Shown here in pieces: positions 1 to 5,617 of a stretch of 6,464 nt of DNA. This DNA comes from Candidatus Azambacteria bacterium (lineage in GTDB: Bacteria; Patescibacteriota; Minisyncoccia; GWC2-36-17; M10-OD1-4). The stretch spans positions 1 to 6,464 of the forward strand of contig JACQDS010000057.1 in assembly GCA_016200995.1 (NCBI GenBank). Direction: 5' to 3'. Made by a program: the position numbers and the translations under genes. The notes beneath the pieces were generated by a model. The model saw only the letters and a program-made list of their open reading frames with translations, was not told where the DNA came from and made no database searches. Each line of letters begins with the position of its first letter. The first letter of the stretch is position 1.

Positions 1-601
1 CGCCTGAAGCAAAGAGCACAGACTGCTCTCCGGAAAGCTTTGAGATCTTGTCTTCCGTCGTGACGCCCCTGTAATCAAGCCCGGGAGATATCAACACGGA
101 TGTTTTAATTTCCTTATTTTCCGATTGATACTGCAAAGCTAAGTTGGCGCCGATCGACGCCCCCACTAAGGAAATTTTTCCTTTTGGAATTCCTTTTTCC
201 TCAAAAAATTTAACAGCAGCTTCAACATCGTAAATTTTTTCCTGCTGTTCTTTATCGTTGAAGTTTTGATAGTTTATCTCCAATCCGTTTTTTAAAATCG
301 ATTCGCCATGACCGCGAAAGTCAATCGCGAGCGACTGAAAGCCGGCTGTCGCCATCTTCTCTTGCATATCATACCAAGATTCTTTTGTCGCCGGCATCAT
401 ATGAAGCAAAATAACAGCCGGGGCATTATTATCGCCGGTTTTAAAATACGAACCATGTATATCAACCCCATCTTTAGTTTTAAAAATAACTTTTTCCATA
501 TTTTTCACTTCCAAAATCTCTTCATTTATCTCTCCGCGAAAGATAAAAAAAGAAAAGATTATGATAATAGATACAATGATTAGAGAGGCTATTTTTGTCA
601 T
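1..601 (-). CDS. Membrane-anchored alpha/beta hydrolase, partial (C-terminus beyond window)
   Basis: Only the first 200 codons are inside the window; the rest lies beyond base 1. The N-terminus has one hydrophobic stretch (about residues 5-21, rich in Ile and Phe). It has no obvious cleavage site, so it reads as a signal anchor with the enzyme outside the membrane. From about residue 35 the alpha/beta-hydrolase pattern follows: VILLHMMP (oxyanion-hole region in place of the usual HG), AIDFRGHGES after strand 4, and the nucleophile elbow GASIG with Ser149. The acid and catalytic His would lie in the missing part. It is probably an esterase or lipase-type hydrolase of unknown substrate. The ATG is 1 bp after the glmS stop, which suggests translational coupling. 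An internal ATG at residue 35 (499) would give a soluble form, but the coupling and the hydrophobic segment favour the upstream start. Confidence 0.86.
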   Translation of the reverse strand, partial: MTKIASLIIVSIIIIFSFFIFRGEINEEILEVKNMEKVIFKTKDGVDIHGSYFKTGDNNAPAVILLHMMPATKESWYDMQEKMATAGFQSLAIDFRGHGESILKNGLEINYQNFNDKEQQEKIYDVEAAVKFFEEKGIPKGKISLVGASIGANLALQYQSENKEIKTSVLISPGLDYRGVTTEDKISKLSGEQSVLFASG

Positions 602-602
602 A

Positions 603-2432
603 TTATTCCACTGTAACGCTTTTTGCCAAATTTCTCGGTTTGTCTATATCCCTTTTAAGAACCCTCGCAAGAAAATAAGCGAAAAGCTGAGTGACAACAA
701 CTGCCAGTATCGGCGAAAGCATTTCGGAAGATCGTGGAACATACACTACATCATCGGCGATATTTTCCAGCTTCTTGTCTCCGGCGGTCGCCACGCATAT
801 CACTTTTCCGCCTCTTGATTTTATCTCTTCCATATTTGATAGCATTTTATCATAAACCGAGCCTTTTGTGGATATGCAGAAAACCGGAAAATTTTTATCT
901 ATCATCGCAAGCGGACCATGCTTCAGCTCCCCGCCGGCGTAGCCTTCGGCATGAATATATGAAACCTCTTTAAGTTTCAGAGCGCCCTCAAGGGCGATCG
1001 GGAAATTATACTTTCTGCCCAAAAAAATAAAATTTTTGTATTTTGCGTATTTCTCCGCTATCTCTTGGATCGTTTTTTGCTGGCCGAGAACTTGCCCGAC
1101 TTTGGCATAAAGACCGCTTATTTCACGCATCAGATCTTTCCCCTCTTTGAGGCTCATATTTTTCTGCCTTGCGAAAAAGATCGTCAAAAGCGCAAGAACG
1201 GTCGCTTGCGAGATGAAAGCTTTAGTTGAGGCAACGCTTATCTCCGGACCGGCATGGTTGTAGATCCCTATGTCGGTCTCTTGCGATATCGCCGAACCGA
1301 CGACATTGACAATACCCATCGTCAAAGCGCCTCTTTTTTTCGCTTCCCTGACAGCGCCAAGAGTGTCTGCCGTTTCGCCGGATTGGGAGATGGCTATGAC
1401 AAGATCGGAACTTTCTATGTCAATATTTCCGGTTTTGAATTCAGAAGCGATCTCAACATCCGTATGCAGATGCGTAAGATCCGAAAACCAATATTTTGCA
1501 AGAAGGCCGGCATAGTAGGATGTTCCGCAAGCGACTATCATTACCCGCTTTACATTTTTCAGCCTTTCTCCGGCTTCTTCAAGACCTCCAAACTTTGCCG
1601 TGCCTTCCTCCTCAAGTAGCCTGCCTCTTATGGCATTTTTTATAACCTCAGGAGACTCAAAGATCTCCTTTTTCATAAATGTTTCAAAGTTCCCTTTCTC
1701 CGCCTCTTCCAAAGAATATTCCACTTTGCGCGCCTTCTTGCCGACAGCTTCATTTTTTAAATTACTGATCCTGACGCCGTCGCTTTCGCAGACCGCTATC
1801 TCGTCATCCGAGAGATGTATAACATCTTTCGTGTACCCTATAACCGCCGAAAGATCGGAAGCTATTATATGTTCGTTTTTTCCGACGCCTATGACTATCG
1901 GACTGGATTTTTTCGCTATTAAGATCTTTTCTTTGTCTTTTTTTGAGATCGCTATGATGCCGTAAGCTCCTCTGATCTTTGAGATCGCGCTTTTAAAAGA
2001 TGCTTCAAAATTATGATAGTGCTTAAACTCCTCTTCCAAAAGATGGGCAAAAACTTCCGAATCCGTCTGCGATCGAAATTTATGACCCTTCCCCAAAAGC
2101 TCGCTTTTAAGCTCCAGATAGTTTTCTATAATGCCGTTGTGAGCTATCAAAAAATCGTCATTACAGCCGATATGCGGATGCGCGTTCGCTTTTGTCGGCT
2201 TACCGTGGGTCGCCCACCTTGTATGAGCGATGCCGACATTTCCTGAAAAGTTTTTTCCTTCAAGAACTTTTTCAAGCTTAAATATCCTGCCGGGAGATTT
2301 GGCAAGCTGAACTTTTTCTCCTATGACGGCAACGCCGGCGGAGTCGTAACCTCTGTATTCCAAGCGCTTAAGACCGGCAAGAAGCACCGGCAAAGCCTCT
2401 TTTTTACCTATATATCCAACTATTCCACACAT
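603..2432 (-). CDS. glmS: Glutamine-fructose-6-phosphate aminotransferase (isomerizing), GlmS
   Basis: This cytoplasmic enzyme makes glucosamine-6-phosphate from fructose-6-phosphate and glutamine. It is the entry step to UDP-GlcNAc for peptidoglycan and other cell-envelope sugars. The 609 residues equal the E. coli length. The N-terminal class-II amidotransferase domain begins MCGIVGYIG, so Cys2 becomes the N-terminal nucleophile after Met removal, and it carries TRWATHG (71-77), AHNGIIENY (97-105) and SQTDSE (121-126). Two SIS domains follow: ACGTSYYAG (301-309), the sugar-phosphate loop SQSGET (349-354) and ASTKAF (401-406), then the second domain with E489 and H505. The tail DKPRNLAKSVTVE holds K604. 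E489, H505 and K604 match the E. coli isomerase residues E488, H504 and K603. No broken motif is seen. An extended -10 box sits so that transcription would start at the ATG itself. A hydrolase gene follows after 1 bp. Confidence 0.99.
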   Translation of the reverse strand: MCGIVGYIGKKEALPVLLAGLKRLEYRGYDSAGVAVIGEKVQLAKSPGRIFKLEKVLEGKNFSGNVGIAHTRWATHGKPTKANAHPHIGCNDDFLIAHNGIIENYLELKSELLGKGHKFRSQTDSEVFAHLLEEEFKHYHNFEASFKSAISKIRGAYGIIAISKKDKEKILIAKKSSPIVIGVGKNEHIIASDLSAVIGYTKDVIHLSDDEIAVCESDGVRISNLKNEAVGKKARKVEYSLEEAEKGNFETFMKKEIFESPEVIKNAIRGRLLEEEGTAKFGGLEEAGERLKNVKRVMIVACGTSYYAGLLAKYWFSDLTHLHTDVEIASEFKTGNIDIESSDLVIAISQSGETADTLGAVREAKKRGALTMGIVNVVGSAISQETDIGIYNHAGPEISVASTKAFISQATVLALLTIFFARQKNMSLKEGKDLMREISGLYAKVGQVLGQQKTIQEIAEKYAKYKNFIFLGRKYNFPIALEGALKLKEVSYIHAEGYAGGELKHGPLAMIDKNFPVFCISTKGSVYDKMLSNMEEIKSRGGKVICVATAGDKKLENIADDVVYVPRSSEMLSPILAVVVTQLFAYFLARVLKRDIDKPRNLAKSVTVE

Positions 2433-2438
2433 ATAGGC

Positions 2439-2447
2439 ATTATATCA
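2439..2447 (-). promoter_or_regulatory. Extended -10 promoter of glmS, predicted leaderless
   Basis: Reading the minus strand, TGATATAAT is a perfect TATAAT with the TG of an extended -10 element. It is followed by exactly six bases (GCCTAT) and then the glmS ATG. With normal -10 to +1 spacing the transcript would begin at the A of AUG. No convincing -35 box is seen, which extended -10 promoters tolerate. A second TATAAT (2486-2491) lies 44 bases further upstream and would give a leader of about 47 nt, but it lacks a recognisable -35 as well. Confidence 0.6.
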
Positions 2448-2503
2448 TTTTTAGTATTAGTCCACCATAAATGAGAATTTGCATCATTATAATATGTCGC
2501 CTT

Positions 2504-2659
2504 CCAAAGCCGGACGCCACTTAAAAGAACCGTCCTTGCCTCATTTCCAGCGATTCAGCAGGACTTACCTCTCAACGAAAAACCCCTCACCTATGCATAG
2601 GTGAGGGGACCAAGCTTTTTCGTTTCCGAGATATTCTTTTAAGTGGCGTCCGGCTTTGG
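2504..2659. repeat. Nested inverted-repeat element, 26-bp perfect arms (MITE-like or structured RNA)
   Basis: This element fills most of the non-coding gap 2433-2693. The outer arms 2504-2529 and 2634-2659 are perfect 26-bp inverted repeats (ends CCAAAGCCGG and CCGGCTTTGG). Inside are two further foldable units. One is a perfect 26-bp palindrome (2583-2608) flanked by 9-bp complementary arms (2574-2582 with 2616-2624). The other is a smaller hairpin pairing 2532-2539 with 2558-2564, with one bulged base. Together they would fold as a closed stem opening into a three-way junction, as RNA from either strand or as extruded DNA. No open reading frame and no clear target-site duplication is visible. 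It could be a miniature mobile element, a structural ncRNA or a chromosomal cruciform. The sequence shows the symmetry but not the role. Confidence 0.75.
2574..2624 (-). terminator. Intrinsic terminator-like hairpin after the DUF167 gene
   Basis: Read on the minus strand, an 11-bp stem (CCCCTCACCTA with TAGGTGAGGGG, loop TGCA) is followed at once by TTTTTCGTT. This is a good rho-independent terminator for transcription coming from the DUF167 gene toward glmS. The T-run can instead pair with an upstream AACGAAAAA, lengthening the hairpin and hiding the U-tract. It may therefore also be a purely structural part of the surrounding inverted-repeat element. Confidence 0.6.
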
Positions 2660-2693
2660 CAGCTGGAGAATATTTCTAGATTTTAGAACGGCA

Positions 2694-2915
2694 TTATATG
2701 CAAACTTCAACTATTTTGGTTTTTGCGCTATGCCCGGCTTTGATAGTCACGCAATTTTTCGGAACGCCAAAATGCTTCGCGAGCAACGCCACAACGCCTT
2801 TATTCGCCTTGCCTTCTTGAGCCGGCGCTTTGGTTCTTATGTCAAAACTTCCATCCTCTTTTTTTGAAACTTTTTCTTCTTTTGAATTTGGATGGACTTT
2901 TATGAAAATCTTCAT
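2694..2915 (-). CDS. DUF167 / UPF0235 (YggU family) small protein
   Basis: This is a complete 73-residue protein with the family signature. It opens with the strand MKIFIKVHPNSK. The hallmark APAQEGKANKGVVALLAKHFGV (residues 30-51) matches the apP-eGkAN helix of YggU-like proteins. The closing VTIKAGHSAKTKIVEV (57-71) matches the v-i-G-sr-K pattern. The family is widespread in bacteria, archaea and eukaryotes and its biochemical role is not established; it is small, soluble and cytoplasmic. The gene lies alone between the terminator of the protease gene and a hairpin terminator of its own, so it appears monocistronic. No Shine-Dalgarno is present before the ATG (context TTTAAATATG), and the predicted 5' leader is only about 3 nt. 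The stop codon TAA lies within a TATAAT string. Confidence 0.95.
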   Translation of the reverse strand: MKIFIKVHPNSKEEKVSKKEDGSFDIRTKAPAQEGKANKGVVALLAKHFGVPKNCVTIKAGHSAKTKIVEVCI

Positions 2916-2924
2916 ATTTAAATT

Positions 2925-2933
2925 ATTCTAACA
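2925..2933 (-). promoter_or_regulatory. Extended -10 promoter of the DUF167 gene
   Basis: The minus-strand string TGTTAGAAT is an extended -10 (TGn + TAGAAT, 5 of 6 to TATAAT). It begins at the last T of the preceding terminator's T-tract. Normal spacing puts +1 at about 2918, three bases before the ATG. No -35 hexamer is recognisable, because that position falls inside the terminator hairpin. Confidence 0.45.
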
Positions 2934-2966
2934 AAAAACCGCCTTAGATAAAATAAGGCGGTTTTT
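2933..2966 (-). terminator. Rho-independent terminator of the subtilase gene
   Basis: A 13-bp stem pairs 2934-2946 with 2954-2966 (core CCGCCTTA with TAAGGCGG, 7-base loop). On the minus strand it runs into TTTTTT, starting 10 bases after the protease stop codon. The A-rich opposite flank gives a T-run on the plus strand too (GGCGGTTTTTGTTTTT), so it should terminate in both directions. Confidence 0.93.
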
Positions 2967-2975
2967 GTTTTTAAA

Positions 2976-4175
2976 CTACAATGCGTTGAAAATATTCACC
3001 AATCCAAATCCGTATAAAATATCAAAGCCGATGGCTCCAAGATCCGTCGCTTTAGCCTCCAGTTTGCTTTTTACTTCGCTTGCATCCCAAACCCCGTTTG
3101 CATTCGCATCATACAAAGGATCAACCGGTGAAGCCATAAGGTCCGCGGCTGAGCCGGCAACATGCGGAGAAGACATTGATGTTCCGCTTACTGTGGCATA
3201 GCCGCCACCCTTCCAAGTAGATAAAATATTTAATCCGGGAGCGGCTAAGCTGATCTCAGGACCTCTTGACGACCAATACGTGACTGCATCAGAGCTGTCT
3301 GTGGCGGAAACCGCCATAACGCCAGGATAAGCGGCCGGGTAGTCCACCGCTCCGCCATCATTGCCGGCGGCGGCAACCAAAACAATTCCGGCATTTGAGG
3401 CTCTCGCGATAGCATCATAAAATGATGGAATATCATAATTTGTGCCAAGACTCATATTTACAATATTCATATTGTTTGCGATAGCCCAATCAAGCCCCTC
3501 TATTACATCAGAGAGATATCCCGACCCGTTTTTATCCAAAGCCTTAACAGCATAAAGAGAGACATTCGGAGCAACGCCGACAACGCCTATGCTGTTATTC
3601 AAAGCGCCGATTATTCCGGCAACATGAGTTCCGTGTCCGTTGTCATCATTTGCGGAACTTGCCGGATTTATTGTATTGAATCCGCCTTTTATATTCGCTG
3701 CAAGATCCGGATGAGTCAAGTCAATGCCGGTATCCAAAACCGCAACTTTAACGCCACTGCCTGTGCTTTTTGACCAGCTTAATTCGGCATCAACCTTGTC
3801 AATTCCCCAAGGAAGGATTTGAGTCGGCTGAACCGGAGGAGCAGGCGGAACGACAGGCTTATTTTTTTTGTTTTTTTTGTCATTAATGCTTATTAAAATA
3901 TCATTATCCACCCTCAGAATATTCGGATCATTTGCCAGATCACCAGCATCTCTATCGCTTAAGCTTACAACTTTCAAGTCCTTATCGTATTTTGAATCCC
4001 TCACCTTAACACCGTTATTTTGCTTTATTAAAATGTCTTTTGTCAGATCATCAACGCCTGACTTAAAAACGACAATCTTTCTATCTGTTTTCTCATTTTC
4101 TGACCCGGCAAGCGCGGAGATCGGCAATACAAGAACGATAGAAAGAACAACAAACAAACTTAATATTTTTCTCAT
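2976..4175 (-). CDS. Secreted subtilisin-like serine protease (peptidase S8)
   Basis: This 399-residue preproenzyme carries a complete subtilase active site. It starts with a signal peptide (MRK, hydrophobic core to about 17, ALA at 21-23, probable cleavage after Ala23). An I9-like inhibitory prodomain spans about 33-97. A Lys/Asn then Pro-rich linker (about 98-117) is the likely maturation region. The catalytic domain has Asp148 in VAVLDTGID, His181 in GHGTHVAG, oxyanion Asn272 in AAAGNDG and Ser333 in GTSMSSPHVAG. Near the C-terminus, 356-367 reads DANANGVWDASE, a 12-residue EF-hand-type calcium loop that ordinary subtilisins lack here. The final LYGFGLVNIFNAL is the usual C-terminal strand and helix end. 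It has no cell-wall anchor or transmembrane tail, so it is probably released. It is expected to be an endopeptidase for nutrition, envelope turnover or interaction with other cells. It is transcribed alone, and two A8 runs encode the linker. Confidence 0.96.
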   Translation of the reverse strand: MRKILSLFVVLSIVLVLPISALAGSENEKTDRKIVVFKSGVDDLTKDILIKQNNGVKVRDSKYDKDLKVVSLSDRDAGDLANDPNILRVDNDILISINDKKNKKNKPVVPPAPPVQPTQILPWGIDKVDAELSWSKSTGSGVKVAVLDTGIDLTHPDLAANIKGGFNTINPASSANDDNGHGTHVAGIIGALNNSIGVVGVAPNVSLYAVKALDKNGSGYLSDVIEGLDWAIANNMNIVNMSLGTNYDIPSFYDAIARASNAGIVLVAAAGNDGGAVDYPAAYPGVMAVSATDSSDAVTYWSSRGPEISLAAPGLNILSTWKGGGYATVSGTSMSSPHVAGSAADLMASPVDPLYDANANGVWDASEVKSKLEAKATDLGAIGFDILYGFGLVNIFNAL

Positions 4176-4203
4176 ATTTTTAACGATTAATAATGATACT
4201 TAT

Positions 4204-4231
4204 ATAATATACCTACTGCTTGAAAAAGCAA
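4204..4231 (-). promoter_or_regulatory. Possible promoter of the subtilase gene
   Basis: On the minus strand TTGCTT (4226-4231) and TATTAT (4204-4209) are separated by 16 bp in the 63-bp gap between rsmE and the protease gene. The predicted +1 is near 4197, leaving an untranslated leader of about 22 nt without a Shine-Dalgarno. The area is AT-rich and other -10 registers (TATAAG nearby) are possible. No terminator separates rsmE from this gene, so readthrough from rsmE could contribute. Confidence 0.4.
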
Positions 4232-4238
4232 TGTTATG

Positions 4239-4964
4239 TCAAATTGCAAAAAATGCAGAAGCAACTATGGCCGCCGTTTCGGCCCTTAAAACCCTTTTGC
4301 CTAAAGACAAAACATTAAAGCCTTTTTCTTTAGCCAAAGAAATTTCGCTTTCCGAAAAGCCGCCTTCCGGGCCGATGAATATGCTGATTTCCTTATATTT
4401 CCCAATCTTTTCCTTATTATTCATAAGGAAATCAAATATTTCCGCATTTTTTTCCTTTTCGTGAAATATTATTTTTAAAGAATCATCGCCTATTTCGCCA
4501 ATCGCGTTTTTAAACTTTTTTGTTTCAAAGAGTCTTGGTATCACGCCTCTTTGCGACTGTTCCGCCGCCTCCTTTAGAATTTTCTCCGCTCTCTCACTTT
4601 TAAAAGAGAGCTTCACCGAGTGCTCTGAAACCATAGGATGAAAATTCAAAATACCAATCTCTGCGCATTTTTCAAAGACAAACTCCATTTTATCTTTTTT
4701 CAAAAGGCTTTGATACAAAGAAATAGAAACCTCGGGTTCATTTTTGTTTTTTTCTTTCTTTAATATTTTAAGCAGAATGAGCTTCTTGGAAGCTTGCCTG
4801 ATCTCGCATTCAAATTCAAATCCGGAATTATCCAAAATGAAAATTTTGTCTCCTGTCTTTTTCCGCAAAACTTTTCCGATCTGGCGTATCAGGTCAGAGT
4901 CTGAAATAACAAGCTCATTTTGCAACTCCCCTATCTTTTCACTTATAAAAAATCTTTCCGTCAT
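4239..4964 (-). CDS. rsmE: 16S rRNA (uracil1498-N3)-methyltransferase RsmE
   Basis: This SPOUT-class enzyme uses S-adenosylmethionine to methylate N3 of U1498 in helix 44 of 16S rRNA, near the decoding centre. The 241 residues match the family length. The N-terminal PUA-like domain (about 1-72) precedes the knotted methyltransferase domain. Diagnostic motifs are KCAEIGI (99-105), EAAEQSQRGVIPRL (132-145), the SAM-binding IGPEGGFSESE (197-207) and LGKRVLRAETAAI (221-233), the trefoil-knot signature. All are intact. The ATG overlaps the stop of the upstream flavin reductase gene as ATGA, so the two are co-transcribed and probably translationally coupled. No strong Shine-Dalgarno is seen, only an AAGAAAG about 10 bases upstream of the ATG. 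It ends in TGA. The pairing with a flavin reductase has no evident functional logic. Confidence 0.97.
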   Translation of the reverse strand: MTERFFISEKIGELQNELVISDSDLIRQIGKVLRKKTGDKIFILDNSGFEFECEIRQASKKLILLKILKKEKNKNEPEVSISLYQSLLKKDKMEFVFEKCAEIGILNFHPMVSEHSVKLSFKSERAEKILKEAAEQSQRGVIPRLFETKKFKNAIGEIGDDSLKIIFHEKEKNAEIFDFLMNNKEKIGKYKEISIFIGPEGGFSESEISLAKEKGFNVLSLGKRVLRAETAAIVASAFFAI

Positions 4965-5530
4965 TTTTGTTTCATCTTTCTTGCAAATTCTATTGTTTTG
5001 ACCATCAGCTCATTTAACTTACTTTTTGCCATCTCGTCTTTTATGGTTCCGTCATCCGAAATGGTCTCTCCGGAACTGGAGATATAAACCCTGGGCTGAG
5101 GCAGAATGAAGCAATTTAATTTATTTAAAATGTCTCTCAAATGCTTCTGGCCTTCTATCGTGCCGAAGCTTCCGGAAGATGCGCCAAAAATAGCGGCGAT
5201 CTTGCCGTCAAGAACATTTTGGCCTCTGGAGGCCCAGTCAATGGCGTTTTTCAAAGCCCCGCTGACAGAGCCGTTGTATTCCGGCGAAGCAATAAGCAAA
5301 AGATCCGCTTCAAGTATCTTCTCCCTCAAAATTTTCACTCCGTCCGGCATGCCTTCGTTTTCTAGATCGCCATCATAAATAGGAACATTAAGATCTCTTA
5401 AATTCAAAAGCTCAACCTCAACTCCGGCCGCGCTCGCCATCTTAATGGCGTTTTTAAGGACTACCGTGTTTTTTGATGCGCTTCTCAAGCTGCCGGATAT
5501 TCCGATCGCTTTTAATGCCAAAACCTTCAT
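4961..5530 (-). CDS. NAD(P)H-dependent FMN reductase (flavodoxin-like fold)
   Basis: This 189-residue single-domain protein is of the FMN_red type (SsuE, ChrR/YieF and azoreductase-like). The phosphate-binding loop GISGSLRSASKN (10-21) binds the FMN phosphate. SPEYNGSVSGALKNAIDWAS (82-101) is the signature flavin-contacting loop and dimer helix. IAAIFGASSGSFG (111-123) is the third flavin-side loop. Such proteins are cytoplasmic and reduce FMN, quinones, chromate or azo compounds with NAD(P)H. The natural substrate cannot be told from sequence. The start was taken at the only nearby ATG; it adds about four residues before the usual MK-ILGISGS beginning. The gene leads a two-gene operon with rsmE (ATGA overlap) and lies downstream of a terminator and a candidate small RNA. 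The 17-nt predicted leader ends in a T-run with no Shine-Dalgarno. Confidence 0.94.
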   Translation of the reverse strand: MKVLALKAIGISGSLRSASKNTVVLKNAIKMASAAGVEVELLNLRDLNVPIYDGDLENEGMPDGVKILREKILEADLLLIASPEYNGSVSGALKNAIDWASRGQNVLDGKIAAIFGASSGSFGTIEGQKHLRDILNKLNCFILPQPRVYISSSGETISDDGTIKDEMAKSKLNELMVKTIEFARKMKQK

Positions 5531-5553
5531 AAAAAAAGATTAAATTTTAATAC

Positions 5554-5562
5554 TTTATAGCA
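5554..5562 (-). promoter_or_regulatory. Extended -10 promoter of the flavin reductase-rsmE operon
   Basis: The minus-strand TGCTATAAA is an extended -10 (TGn + TATAAA). A poor -35 candidate (TTTAAA) lies 18 bp upstream. The predicted +1 is near 5547, leaving about 17 nt of leader before the ATG. It sits just downstream of the terminator at 5584-5617, so the operon can be transcribed independently of the upstream unit. Confidence 0.5.
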
Positions 5563-5583
5563 TACCACAAAAATCACTTTAAA

Positions 5584-5617
5584 TAAAAAAAGCTCAGCCA
5601 GGCGATTGCCCGGCTGA
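5584..5617 (-). terminator. Strong rho-independent terminator
   Basis: On the minus strand, TCAGCCGGGC and GCCTGGCTGA form a 10-bp stem with one G-U pair and an AATC loop. It is followed by GC and seven Ts, then ATTT. This is the clearest terminator in the window. It ends transcripts from the dihydrouridine synthase gene and from the strong promoter at 5674-5702, ahead of the flavin reductase gene. Confidence 0.94.

Noticed and set aside
1600..1965. Plus-strand open frames opposite glmS
   Set aside because: They are antisense shadows of a fully conserved gene, with no start context or protein motif.
2464..2475. Three-codon upstream frame (ATG GTG GAC TAA) before glmS
   Set aside because: It is too short to distinguish from chance and has no ribosome binding site. 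It would not be transcribed if glmS is leaderless.
2504..2659. Integron attC site, 6S RNA or SRP RNA
   Set aside because: There is no attC core (GTTRRRY with its inverse), no integrase gene, no SRP GGAA-loop consensus, and the perfect arms lack the central bulge expected of 6S RNA.
2433..2693. glmS ribozyme/riboswitch upstream of glmS
   Set aside because: I find no match to the conserved ribozyme core. The best promoter prediction leaves no leader at all, and the gap is occupied by a symmetrical nested repeat instead.
3245..3448. Minus-strand 67-codon frame inside the protease gene
   Set aside because: It is out-of-frame overlap with the catalytic domain. The protease motifs around it are intact, so this frame is not used.
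4217..4230. Small hairpin TGCTTTTTCAAGCA after rsmE as a terminator
   Set aside because: It has only five base pairs, no GC-rich stem and no T-run after it.
4237..4242. Perfect TTGACA on the minus strand at the rsmE stop
   Set aside because: At 17 bp downstream the sequence is GCAGTA, which is no -10. A better pairing (TTGCTT with TATTAT) lies closer to the protease gene.
3868..4464. Plus-strand open frame of 198 codons across the protease and rsmE genes
   Set aside because: It is antisense to two well-supported genes, has low-complexity Ser/Leu/Phe composition and resembles no known family.
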